A stretch of 64,000 nucleotides of DNA from NCBI GenBank assembly GCA_963755395.1, contig CAVWJJ010000002.1, positions 1,716,906 through 1,780,905 of the forward strand, read 5' to 3'. The position numbers and the translations under genes are program-made. The notes under the pieces are model-generated. The model did not search any database. It saw nothing but the letters and a program-made list of their open reading frames with translations, and was not told the origin of the DNA. Numbering within the stretch: the stretch's first letter is position 1; every line of letters starts with the position of its first letter. Below are positions 30,544 through 38,379 of the stretch, piece after piece. This DNA is from DAHVFK01 sp963755395. Its GTDB lineage: Bacteria > Pseudomonadota > Gammaproteobacteria > Burkholderiales > SG8-39.

Positions 30544-31255
30544 CTAGTAGCCGAGGTACGCCTTGCGCACCGATTCGTCCTTGCCGATCTCCGTCCGCGC
30601 TGCCGCTCAGCACGATGCGCCCGGTCTCGAGCAGGTAGGCGTGGTCGGCGATGGCCAGCGCGAGCGAGGCGTTCTGCTCCACCAGCAGCATGCTGACCTG
30701 CCGCTCGCGGCTGATCGCGCCCAGGATGCGGAACAGCTCCTCGGTCAGCAGCGGCGCGAGGCCGAACGACGGTTCGTCGAGCAGCATCAGGCGCGGCCGC
30801 ATCATCAGCGCGCGCCCCACCGCCAGCATCTGCTGCTCGCCGCCGGAGAGCGTGCCCGCCTGCTGGCTGCGGCGCTCCTTGAGGCGCGGGAAATAGCCGT
30901 AGACGCGCTCGAGGTCCTCCTCGACCGCCACCCTATCGCGGCGCGCGTAGGCGCCCAGGCGCAGATTCTGCTCGGCGCTCAGGCGCACGAAGGTGCCGCG
31001 CCCTTCGGGCACGTGGGCGATGCCGCGCCGCACGATCGATTCGGTCGCCTTGCCGCCGATGCGCTGGCCGTCGAACATCAGTTCGCCTGCAGTGCGCACC
31101 ATGGCGCAGATCGCGCGCAGGGTGGTGGTCTTGCCGGCGCCGTTCGCGCCCAGAATAGTCGTGACGCTGCCCTCCTCCAGCTTGAAGCTCAGACCGCGCA
31201 GCACCTGGGTCTGGCCGTAGAACGCCTCCAGCTTGCTGACCTCGAGCAGCGCCAT
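30544..31255 (-). CDS. livF: ABC transporter ATP-binding protein LivF, one apparent frameshift
   Basis: Energises the liv-type importer. The ATG at 31255 overlaps the livG stop (ATGA). Walker A is GANGAGKTTTLRAI, the signature LSGGEQQMLAVGRAL, Walker B RLMLLDEPSFGLAPL and the H-loop region VSMLLVEQNASLALAIADH. The frame shifts near 30590, where an extra base follows VLSGSA; with one base removed the protein ends DEIGKDESVRKAYLGY at the TAG at 30544, giving about 237 residues. The ribosome binding site of livH lies directly behind this stop. Confidence 0.9.
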
Positions 31256-32031
31256 CAGTGTCCCGTCCCCAGGTAGGCCTCGATCACCTCGGGGTGCCGG
31301 CGCACCTCGGCCGGCGGGCCCTCGAAGATCTTGCGCCCGAAGTTGAGCACGACCACGTGCTCCGAGATCGACATCACCAGGCTCATGTGGTGCTCCACCA
31401 GCAGTACGGTCAGGTTCTTCTCGTCGCGGATCTTCCTGAACAGCTGCCCCAGCTCCTCCACCTCCTCGTGGTTCAGGCCGCCCGCGGGTTCGTCCAGCAG
31501 CAGCAACTTGGGCTCGCTCGCCAGCGCTCGCGCCAGCTCGACCCGCTTCTGGGTGCCGAACGGCAACCCGCCGGTGGGCAGGTGTGCGACCGCCGTCAGG
31601 TCGAGATATTCGAGCAGGCTCCAGGCCTTCTCCTCCAGCACCTTCTCCTCGCGCCGCATCCACGGCAGGCGCAACGCGTTGGAGACGAAGTCGCTGCGGC
31701 CGCGCGTCTGCGCGCCGACCAGCACGTTCTCGAGCACCGACAGGCGGTGGAACAGGGCCAGGTTCTGGAACGTGCGCCCGATTCCGATCGCAGCCATTCG
31801 GTGCGAGGCCGTGCCAAGAATCGAGCGCCGGTCGAACAGGATGTCGCCCCGGGTCGGCACGTAGAGGCAGCTCAGGCAGTTGAACAGCGTCGTCTTGCCC
31901 GCGCCGTTGGGACCTATCAGCCCGAGGATCGAGTTGCGCGGCACGTCGAAGCTGATGCCGTCGAGCGCGACGATGCCGCCGAAATGAACGGCGACGTCGC
32001 GCACCTCAAGAATGCAGTCAGCCGCGCTCAC
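31255..32031 (-). CDS. livG: ABC transporter ATP-binding protein LivG
   Basis: First ATPase of the liv-type importer, 258 residues from the GTG at 32031 (VSAADCILEVRDVAVHFGG). Walker A GPNGAGKTTLFNCL, the long LivG-specific insert RTFQNLALFHRLSVLENVLV, the signature region LPFGTQKRVELARAL, Walker B KLLLLDEPAGGLNHEE and the H-loop VLLVEHHMSLVMSISEH are all in frame. The GTG has no ribosome binding site of its own and overlaps the stop of a short upstream reading frame, so its translation may depend on that leader. No frameshift is seen in this gene. Confidence 0.93.
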   Translation of the reverse strand: MSAADCILEVRDVAVHFGGIVALDGISFDVPRNSILGLIGPNGAGKTTLFNCLSCLYVPTRGDILFDRRSILGTASHRMAAIGIGRTFQNLALFHRLSVLENVLVGAQTRGRSDFVSNALRLPWMRREEKVLEEKAWSLLEYLDLTAVAHLPTGGLPFGTQKRVELARALASEPKLLLLDEPAGGLNHEEVEELGQLFRKIRDEKNLTVLLVEHHMSLVMSISEHVVVLNFGRKIFEGPPAEVRRHPEVIEAYLGTGH

Positions 32032-32054
32032 GGCAAACGGCGAAAACCGAGCAT
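32028..32054 (-). other. possible 8-residue leader peptide coupled to livG
   Basis: An ATG at 32054 sits behind GGAGGAGGAGGAAC, the strongest ribosome binding site in this part of the window. It opens a frame of only eight codons (MLGFRRLP) whose TGA overlaps the livG GTG as GTGA. It may be a coupling leader that delivers ribosomes to livG. Alternatively a single missing base would fuse it to LivG as its true N-terminus; the neighbouring 3.3 kb is rich in such shifts, although livG itself is clean. Confidence 0.35.
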
Positions 32055-32153
32055 TAGTTCCTCCTCCTCCAGGCGGCCCCGCGCAAGAGTACCTTGCGCT
32101 TGCCGCGTCTGGCAAACCGCAACCTGACGTGTGATAGATTGGGATCCGGTGCC

Positions 32154-32930
32154 ATGGCCAAGATCGCCGTATTCAACCAGAAGGGCGGGGTCGGCAAGAC
32201 GACCACGTCGTTGAACATTACCGCGGCCCTTTCGCGCCGCGGCTACAACCCGTTGTCGATCGACCTCGATCCGCAGGCCCACCTGTCCTATGTTTGCGGC
32301 GCAACAGTAGAGCGCGCCGACGAGTCCATGTTCGGCTTCTACCAGCAGTCCAAGCCCCTCACGCAGCTGATCCGGGCCTCGAGCGGCGGCTGGCTGGTGA
32401 TCCCCGCGCACGTCGAGCTGTCGAAGGTTGACACCCAGTTCGGCAAGGGCGCGAACGTGCTCAACCGCCTCAATCACGGCATCGTGCGGGAGAACCTGAA
32501 TACCGGACGGCCGATCGTGATCGACTGCTGCCCGATGCTCGGCGTGCTGTCGCTGTCGGCGATCTTCGCCTCCGACCGGGTGCTGATCCCGGTCTCGGCC
32601 GACTACCTGGCGCTGAAGGGGGTGCAGCAGAGCGAAAAAACGCTCAGGGCGCTCGAGCACGTACTCAAGAAGCGCGTCGCGCGGCGCTACGTGGTGACCC
32701 GCTTCGACGCACGGCGCAAGCTGTCGCACAGGATCTTCCGCGAGCTGCTCGAGCGCTACGGCGACGAGATCTGCCGCACCCGCATCTCGGAAAACGTCGC
32801 CCTGGCGGAAAGCCCGGCGGAGCAGAAGGACGTGTTCGCGCATTCCCCCGAGAGCGCCGGCGCGAAGAGCTACGACGCCCTGGTCGACGAGTTGATCGCG
32901 TCCGGATTCATCGAAGCCCGTAGCGTCTAA
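32154..32930 (+). CDS. ParA-family ATPase (solitary)
   Basis: A 258-residue deviant-Walker ATPase. The ATG at 32154 starts MAKIAVFNQKGGVGKTTTSL, with the signature lysine pair KGGVGKTT. Then come DLDPQAHLSYVCG, IVIDCCPMLGVLS (A' motif) and LIPVSADYLALKGVQQSEKTLR. Members of this group position plasmids, chromosome origins, chemoreceptors or other cargo by forming ATP-dependent DNA-bound gradients. No parB, parS-like repeat, cheW or carboxysome gene is adjacent, so the cargo is unknown. It is divergent from the liv operon and its TAA shares bases with the stop of the convergent phosphoketolase. Confidence 0.9.
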   Translation: MAKIAVFNQKGGVGKTTTSLNITAALSRRGYNPLSIDLDPQAHLSYVCGATVERADESMFGFYQQSKPLTQLIRASSGGWLVIPAHVELSKVDTQFGKGANVLNRLNHGIVRENLNTGRPIVIDCCPMLGVLSLSAIFASDRVLIPVSADYLALKGVQQSEKTLRALEHVLKKRVARRYVVTRFDARRKLSHRIFRELLERYGDEICRTRISENVALAESPAEQKDVFAHSPESAGAKSYDALVDELIASGFIEARSV

Positions 32931-35323
32931 CTGACGGGCGACTTGCCCGATCGCGCCACGGCGCCCCATTCCCAGTTCCGGATCTCCGGCATGTCCTGGC
33001 CGTGCTTGGCGATGTACTGCCTGTGCTCGATCAGCTTGTCCTTGAGCTGCTGCTTCAGGTAGATGCCCTTGTCGCCGGTCTGCGGCAGGCGATCGATGAC
33101 GTCCATCACAAGGTGGAAGCGGTCCAGGTCGTTCAGCACCGTCATATCGAACGGCGTGGTGATGGTGCCCTCCTCCTTGTAGCCGCGGACATGGATGTTG
33201 TCGTGGTTGGTGCGGCGGTAGGTCAGGCGGTGGATCAGCCACGGGTAGGCGTGGTAGGCGAAGATGACCGGCTTGTCCCTGGTGAACAGCTCGTCGAAAT
33301 CCACATCGCTCAGGCCATGCGGGTGCTCGCTCGGCGGCTGCAGCTTCATCAGGTCGACCACGTTGACCACGCGGATTCTCAGCTCGGGCAAGTGCTCGCG
33401 CAGGATGGAGACTGCCGCGAGCGTCTCCAGCGTGGGCACGTCGCCGCAGCAGACCATGACCACGTCGGGCGCCGTGCCCTGGTCATTGCTGGCCCACTGC
33501 CAGATGCCGATGCCTTCGCTGCAGTGCTTGACGGCGGCGTCCATCGTCAGCCACTGGGGCGCCGGGTGCTTGCCGGCGACCACCACGTTGACGTAATGGC
33601 GGCTGCGCAGGCAGTGGTCCATCACCGAGAGCAGGCAGTTGGCGTCGGGCGGGAAGTAGACCCGCACCACCTCGGCCTTCTTGTTCACGACGTTGTCGAT
33701 GAAGCCGGGATCCTGGTGGGTGAAGCCGTTGTGATCCTGGCGCCACACGTGCGAGGCGAGCAGATAGTTGAGCGAGGCAATCTTGCGCCGCCACGGCAGG
33801 TGCGCCGTGACCTTGAGCCACTTGGCGTGCTGGTTGAACATCGAATCGATGATGTGGATGAACGCCTCGTAGCAGTTGAACAGTCCGTGCCGCCCCGTGA
33901 GCAGGTAGCCCTCGAGCCAGCCCTCGCACTGGTGCTCGCTGAGCATGGAGTCCAGGACGCGGCCCGTGGGCGCGAGAAACTCGTCGTTCGGCTCGGTTCT
34001 GGCGTCCCACTGGCGGTTGGTTGCCTCGAACACCGCGTTAAGGCGGTTCGAGAGCGTCTCGTCGGGGCCGAACAAGCGGAAGTTGCGCTGCTCGGCGTTC
34101 AGCTTCGCCACGTCGCGCAGGAAGCGCCCGAGCGCGAGCGTGTCGCCTGCGCCGGGCGCGCCCGGCCTAGGCACGGTCTCCCCGTAGTCTCGGAAATCCG
34201 GCATGCGCAGCTCGCGCAGCAGCATGCCGCCGTTGGCGTGCGGATTCGCGCCCATGCGGCGGCTGCCCTTGGGCGCAAGCTCGGCCAGCTCCGGGATCAG
34301 CCGGCCCTGCTCGTCGAACAGCTCCTGCGGCCGGTAGCTCCTTAGCCAGCCCTCCAGCAGCTTGAGGTGTCCCGGATGGGTCCGCGGGTCGGCGAGCGGC
34401 ACCTGATGCGCGCGGAACGTGCCTTCGATTTGCAAACCATCGACCACCTTGGGGCCGGTCCAGCCCTTGGGCGAATTGAGCACGATCATCGGCCAGCGCG
34501 GCCGCGTGAGGTTGCCGTTGACGCGGGCGTCGTGCTGAATTTCCCTGATCCGCTCGAGGGCCGCGTCGAGCGCCGCGGCCATCGCCTGGTGCATCGGTTC
34601 CGGCTCGTGACCTTCGACGAACACGGGCGTCCAGCCGTAGCCGCGCAGCAACTGCTCCAATTCCTCTCGCTCGATGCGCGCAAGAATGGTCGGGTTGGAA
34701 ATCTTGTAGCCGTTCAGGTGCAGGATCGGCAGCACCGCGCCGTCGCTGGCCGGATTGAGGAACTTGTTCGAATGCCACGCCGTCGCCAGGGGCCCGGTCT
34801 CCGCCTCGCCGTCGCCGACCACGCAGGCGACGACCAGGTCGGGGTTGTCGAACACCGCCCCGAACGAATGGCTGAGCGAATAGCCCAGCTCGCCGCCCTC
34901 GTGGATCGAGCCCGGGCACTCGGGCGAGGCGTGGCTGGGAATTCCTCCGGGAAACGAAAACTGGATGAAGAGCTTGCGCAGCCCGGCCTCGTCCTGGCTG
35001 ATGTCGGGGTAGATTTCGCTGTAAGTGCCCTCGAGATAGGTGTTGCCCACCACCGCCGGACCGCCGTGGCCTGGGCCTGCGACGTAGATCATGTCGAGGT
35101 CGTATTTCTTGATGACCCGGTTCAGGTGCGCGTAAATGAAGTTCTGCCCGGGGGTCGTGCCCCAGTGCCCCAGCAGCATGTGCTTCACATCGGCCAGCGC
35201 CAGCGGCCGCTTCAGCAGCGGGTTGTCGTAGAGATAGATCTGCCCGACCGACAGGTAATTGGCGGCGCGCCAGTAGGCGTCCATCTTGTGCAGCAGTTCG
35301 GGTGAAAGAGCTTGTGTCGTCAT
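32927..35323 (-). CDS. xfp: phosphoketolase (xylulose-5-phosphate / fructose-6-phosphate)
   Basis: A thiamine-diphosphate enzyme that splits xylulose-5-P (or fructose-6-P) with phosphate into acetyl-phosphate and glyceraldehyde-3-P (or erythrose-4-P). 798 residues, full length, no frameshift. Signature regions: YVAGPGHGGPAVVGNTYLEG, SFPGGIPSHASPECPGSIHE, the ThDP/metal motif VVGDGEAETGPLATAWHSNK, HLNGYKISNPTILARIE and, in the second half, RQDHNGFTHQDPGF. The ATG follows AAGGAG. With zwf and tal 5 kb away on the same strand it provides a pentose-phosphate to acetyl-phosphate route that can make ATP without respiration, consistent with a low-oxygen role. Confidence 0.96.
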   Translation of the reverse strand: MTTQALSPELLHKMDAYWRAANYLSVGQIYLYDNPLLKRPLALADVKHMLLGHWGTTPGQNFIYAHLNRVIKKYDLDMIYVAGPGHGGPAVVGNTYLEGTYSEIYPDISQDEAGLRKLFIQFSFPGGIPSHASPECPGSIHEGGELGYSLSHSFGAVFDNPDLVVACVVGDGEAETGPLATAWHSNKFLNPASDGAVLPILHLNGYKISNPTILARIEREELEQLLRGYGWTPVFVEGHEPEPMHQAMAAALDAALERIREIQHDARVNGNLTRPRWPMIVLNSPKGWTGPKVVDGLQIEGTFRAHQVPLADPRTHPGHLKLLEGWLRSYRPQELFDEQGRLIPELAELAPKGSRRMGANPHANGGMLLRELRMPDFRDYGETVPRPGAPGAGDTLALGRFLRDVAKLNAEQRNFRLFGPDETLSNRLNAVFEATNRQWDARTEPNDEFLAPTGRVLDSMLSEHQCEGWLEGYLLTGRHGLFNCYEAFIHIIDSMFNQHAKWLKVTAHLPWRRKIASLNYLLASHVWRQDHNGFTHQDPGFIDNVVNKKAEVVRVYFPPDANCLLSVMDHCLRSRHYVNVVVAGKHPAPQWLTMDAAVKHCSEGIGIWQWASNDQGTAPDVVMVCCGDVPTLETLAAVSILREHLPELRIRVVNVVDLMKLQPPSEHPHGLSDVDFDELFTRDKPVIFAYHAYPWLIHRLTYRRTNHDNIHVRGYKEEGTITTPFDMTVLNDLDRFHLVMDVIDRLPQTGDKGIYLKQQLKDKLIEHRQYIAKHGQDMPEIRNWEWGAVARSGKSPVS

Positions 35324-35344
35324 GATTCATTTCTCCTTGCTGCT

Positions 35345-35388
35345 GTGACAACCGTCAACCATTTTCGTTGCCCGAGCTTCGCAGTCAA
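35345..35388 (-). promoter_or_regulatory. candidate promoter of phosphoketolase with an overlapping palindrome
   Basis: Reading the minus strand, TTGACT (35388-35383) and GAAAAT (35366-35361) are separated by 16 bases, a plausible sigma-70 promoter with a start near 35354. The imperfect palindrome GTGAC-AACC-GTCAA (plus strand, 35345-35358) resembles the FNR-type boxes elsewhere in the window but overlaps the predicted start rather than lying at -41.5, so if used it would more likely repress. Confidence 0.3.
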
Positions 35389-35455
35389 GCCGGCTCGCCC
35401 CGAAACGGCGCACAATATGCAGACTTAGAGTTGCAGCGCCGCTCATCGAGCGCTC

Positions 35456-36745
35456 ATGAACACCGCATCCCCGACCGCCACCCGCACGATCGACTTCAAG
35501 GCCGCCGCGCGCGATCTGCTGCCTCCGGGCGCCAGCTACGACGCCTGCCTGAGCTGCGGGCTGTGCTCCGCAGGCTGCCCCGCATCCGGCCTCGAAGGCA
35601 TGGACCCGCGGCGCTTCATCCGCATGGCCATGCTGGACATGAACGAGGAGTTGTCCACCACCCCGTGGATCTGGACCTGCACGCAATGCCAGCGCTGCAA
35701 GTACGTCTGTCCGATGAGCATCGACGTTTCGCTGCTGGTGGGCCTGGCCCGGGGCGCCTGGCCGACGGAGAAGAAGCCCAGGGGGATCGTGCGCTCCTGC
35801 GAGGCGCAGATGCGCTTTGCGTCGACCAGCGCGATGGGTCTGCAAGAGCAGGATTTCGTCGAGGCGGTCGAGGAGACGGTGCTCTCGGTACGCGAGCAGG
35901 GCCAGCGCTTCGCACGGCTGAATGCGCCCGTCGACAAGCAGGGAGCGCACTTCTTCGTCAACCAGAATTCGCGCGAACCAGCCACGGAACCGGAGGAGAT
36001 GGGGCCCCTGTGGAAGATCTTCGACTACGTGGGCGCGGACTGGACCTATTCATCGACCGGCTGGGCGGCGGAAAACTTCTGCATGTTCACCGGCGACGAT
36101 CAGAGCTGGCGCAAAATGGTCGAGCAGCGCGTCGACGCGGTCAACCGGCTGGGCTGCAAAGTGTGGCTCAATACCGAGTGCGGGCACTCGTTCTACACGC
36201 TGTGGAAGGGCGTCGAGCGCTTCGGTCTCAAGGCCGACTTCGAGGCCGACAGTCTGGTGAGCTACTACGCGCGCTGGGTCCGCGAAGGCCGCCTGCCGAT
36301 TAACGCCGAGTGGAACACGCAGGGCATCAAGTTCACCGTGCAGGACCCCTGCCAGCTGGTGCGCAAGTCCCTGGGCGATCCCATGGCGGACGACCTGCGC
36401 TTCGTCGCGCGCACGTTGGTGGGCGAAGAGAACTTCATCGACATGGCGCCCAGCCGCAGCGCCAACTACTGCTGCGGCGGCGGCGGCGGGTTCCTGCAGG
36501 CAGGCATGAAGGCGCTGCGCTATGCCTATGGCAAGCGCAAATTCGATCAGATCGCGACGACGCAGGCCGATTACGTGCTCACGCCCTGCCATAACTGCCA
36601 CTCGCAGATCGAGGACCTCGGCCAGCATTTCCACGGTGGCTACCGCGTGGTGCATTTCTGGACCCTGATCTGCCTGTCGCTCGGCATCCTGGGCGAGAAC
36701 GAGCGCAAGTACCTGGGACCCGATCTGGCACGGCTCGGGCTCTGA
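35456..36745 (+). CDS. GlpC/HdrD-like iron-sulfur protein
   Basis: A 429-residue soluble electron-transfer protein. N-terminal half: two [4Fe-4S] motifs, CLSCGLCSAGCP (near residue 33) and CTQCQRCKYVCP (near residue 76), joined by GMDPRRFIRMAMLD, the pattern of HdrC. C-terminal half: a CCG-type cluster domain with DPCQLVRKS, YCCGGGGGFLQ and TPCHNCHSQI. An earlier NTECGHSFYTLWKG is a degenerate or partial first CCG unit. It therefore has the HdrC-HdrB fusion architecture shared by GlpC and HdrD. It is immediately followed by glpA and glpB, so it probably does the GlpC job of passing electrons to quinone, but it comes first rather than last in the operon. Confidence 0.88.
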   Translation: MNTASPTATRTIDFKAAARDLLPPGASYDACLSCGLCSAGCPASGLEGMDPRRFIRMAMLDMNEELSTTPWIWTCTQCQRCKYVCPMSIDVSLLVGLARGAWPTEKKPRGIVRSCEAQMRFASTSAMGLQEQDFVEAVEETVLSVREQGQRFARLNAPVDKQGAHFFVNQNSREPATEPEEMGPLWKIFDYVGADWTYSSTGWAAENFCMFTGDDQSWRKMVEQRVDAVNRLGCKVWLNTECGHSFYTLWKGVERFGLKADFEADSLVSYYARWVREGRLPINAEWNTQGIKFTVQDPCQLVRKSLGDPMADDLRFVARTLVGEENFIDMAPSRSANYCCGGGGGFLQAGMKALRYAYGKRKFDQIATTQADYVLTPCHNCHSQIEDLGQHFHGGYRVVHFWTLICLSLGILGENERKYLGPDLARLGL

Positions 36746-36747
36746 GG

Positions 36748-38379
36748 GTGAGCCCCCGACCGAACCGCCGCGGCCAGGCAATCGAAACCGAAGTGCTGAT
36801 CGTCGGCGGCGGCGTAACCGGAACCGGCGTGATGCGCGATCTGGCGCTGCGCGGCGTTCATTGCCTGCTCATCGACCGGCGCGACCTCAACGCGGGGGCC
36901 TCCGGCGGCAACCACGGCCTGCTGCACAGCGGCGGCAGGTACGCGGCGGGCGACGCAGACACGGCCGCCGAATGCCGGCGCGAGGGCGACATTCTCAAGG
37001 CGGTTGCCCCGGAATGCATCGACGCGTGCGGCGGCTTGTTCGTCGCGGTCGAGGGCGATGACCCCGAATTCGCCGCCCGCTTCCCGGAACACTGCCGCTC
37101 GGCCGGGATCCAATGCACCGCCATCACGCCCGCCGAGGCGCGCGAACTCGAGCCCTGCCTGAGCGAAAGAGTCATTGCCGCGTATGCGGTGCCCGACGCA
37201 ACCGTCGACCCGTTTCGCATCACGCTCGAGAACGTCAACCATGCGCGCCAGCTGACGCAAAGCATCTTTCTATCGCATACGGAACTCGAGCGCTTCGTGG
37301 TCGAAGGCGGCGCCATCCGCAGCGCCATCTGCCGCGATACGCGAACCGGTGAGGCGACGACCATACACGCGCGCCAGGTGGTCAACGCCGCCGGGGCCTG
37401 GGCCATGCGGGTGGCGCGCCTGGCCGGCTGCTCCGGCGTCAAGCTGCTCTATTCCAAGGGCAGCCTGATCATCAGCAACGCGCGCATCGGCCGGCGCGTG
37501 ATCAACCGCTTGCGCCCGCCCGGCGACGGCGACATCCTGGTGCCCGGGGGCACGGTGTCGCTGCTCGGCACCACTTCGGAGACGGTGCAGAACCTGGACC
37601 AGGTCCATCCCACCGTTGCCGAGGTGGATCGTCTCGTCGCCGAAGGCGTGGCAATGGTGCCGCAGATCTCGCACACGCGCTTCATCCGCGCATTTTCTGG
37701 CGTGCGTCCGCTGCTGATGGCGGCCGGCGCCGACGCCGACGGGCGCAAGGCCAGTCGCGGCTTCAGCCTGTTCGACCATGAGTCCGAAGGCCTCGCCAAT
37801 TTCGCCACGGTGGCCGGCGGCAAGCTCACCACCTTTCGCCTGATGGCCGAGAAGACCGGGAATCTGGTCGCGCGGCGACTGGGCAACAACCAGCCGTGCA
37901 AGACCGAGTCCGCGCCGCTGCCCTCCGGGGAGGCCGTACGCTGGACCGAGCCCGGATTCGCACCCCGCTACTGGGTTGCACGGCGCCAGCCGGGCGACCT
38001 GATTCTTTGCGAATGCGAAATGGTGCCTGCGTCGGCGATCGACGCCATCGTCGCGAACGCGCCGGGCGCCGAATCCCAGATGAGCCTCAACGCGATCGCC
38101 GTTCGCAGCCGCGTCGGCAAAGGCACCTGCCAAGGTGCGTTCTGCAGCCTGCGGGTGACGTCGCACCTGTACGACCGGCGGGTGTACGACTCGCCGGCGG
38201 GGCTGCGCAACACGCGCGACTTCGTGGCCCAGCGCTTCAAGGGCGTTGCGCCGGTGGCTTGGGGCGAACACCTGCCCCAGCTCGAGCTGGCCGAAGCGCT
38301 GCACTGCGCGTTGCTCGGATTGGACCAACTCGCTGACGACGACGGACCCTACCGGCCGAGCGGAGTGCGGGATCCATGA
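36748..38379 (+). CDS. glpA: anaerobic glycerol-3-phosphate dehydrogenase subunit A
   Basis: FAD-dependent oxidation of glycerol-3-phosphate to dihydroxyacetone phosphate. 543 residues from the GTG at 36748, two bases after the Fe-S gene. The FAD-binding N-terminus is EVLIVGGGVTGTGVMRDLAL, followed by NAGASGGNHGLLHSGGRYA (substrate/flavin region) and TVAGGKLTTFRLMAEKTG. The C-terminal BFD-like [2Fe-2S] domain has cysteines in LILCECEMVP and KGTCQGAFCSLRV. This domain is typical of GlpA and absent from the aerobic GlpD. Coupled by ATGA to glpB. The enzyme is normally used with fumarate or nitrate as acceptor. Confidence 0.93.
   Translation: MSPRPNRRGQAIETEVLIVGGGVTGTGVMRDLALRGVHCLLIDRRDLNAGASGGNHGLLHSGGRYAAGDADTAAECRREGDILKAVAPECIDACGGLFVAVEGDDPEFAARFPEHCRSAGIQCTAITPAEARELEPCLSERVIAAYAVPDATVDPFRITLENVNHARQLTQSIFLSHTELERFVVEGGAIRSAICRDTRTGEATTIHARQVVNAAGAWAMRVARLAGCSGVKLLYSKGSLIISNARIGRRVINRLRPPGDGDILVPGGTVSLLGTTSETVQNLDQVHPTVAEVDRLVAEGVAMVPQISHTRFIRAFSGVRPLLMAAGADADGRKASRGFSLFDHESEGLANFATVAGGKLTTFRLMAEKTGNLVARRLGNNQPCKTESAPLPSGEAVRWTEPGFAPRYWVARRQPGDLILCECEMVPASAIDAIVANAPGAESQMSLNAIAVRSRVGKGTCQGAFCSLRVTSHLYDRRVYDSPAGLRNTRDFVAQRFKGVAPVAWGEHLPQLELAEALHCALLGLDQLADDDGPYRPSGVRDP

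Noticed and set aside
35345..35358. Third FNR-type box controlling phosphoketolase or the glp operon as an activator
   Set aside because: One half-site is imperfect and neither direction has a -10 element at the required 31-base distance; in the minus direction the implied start would be inside the coding sequence. Kept only as part of a weak promoter note.
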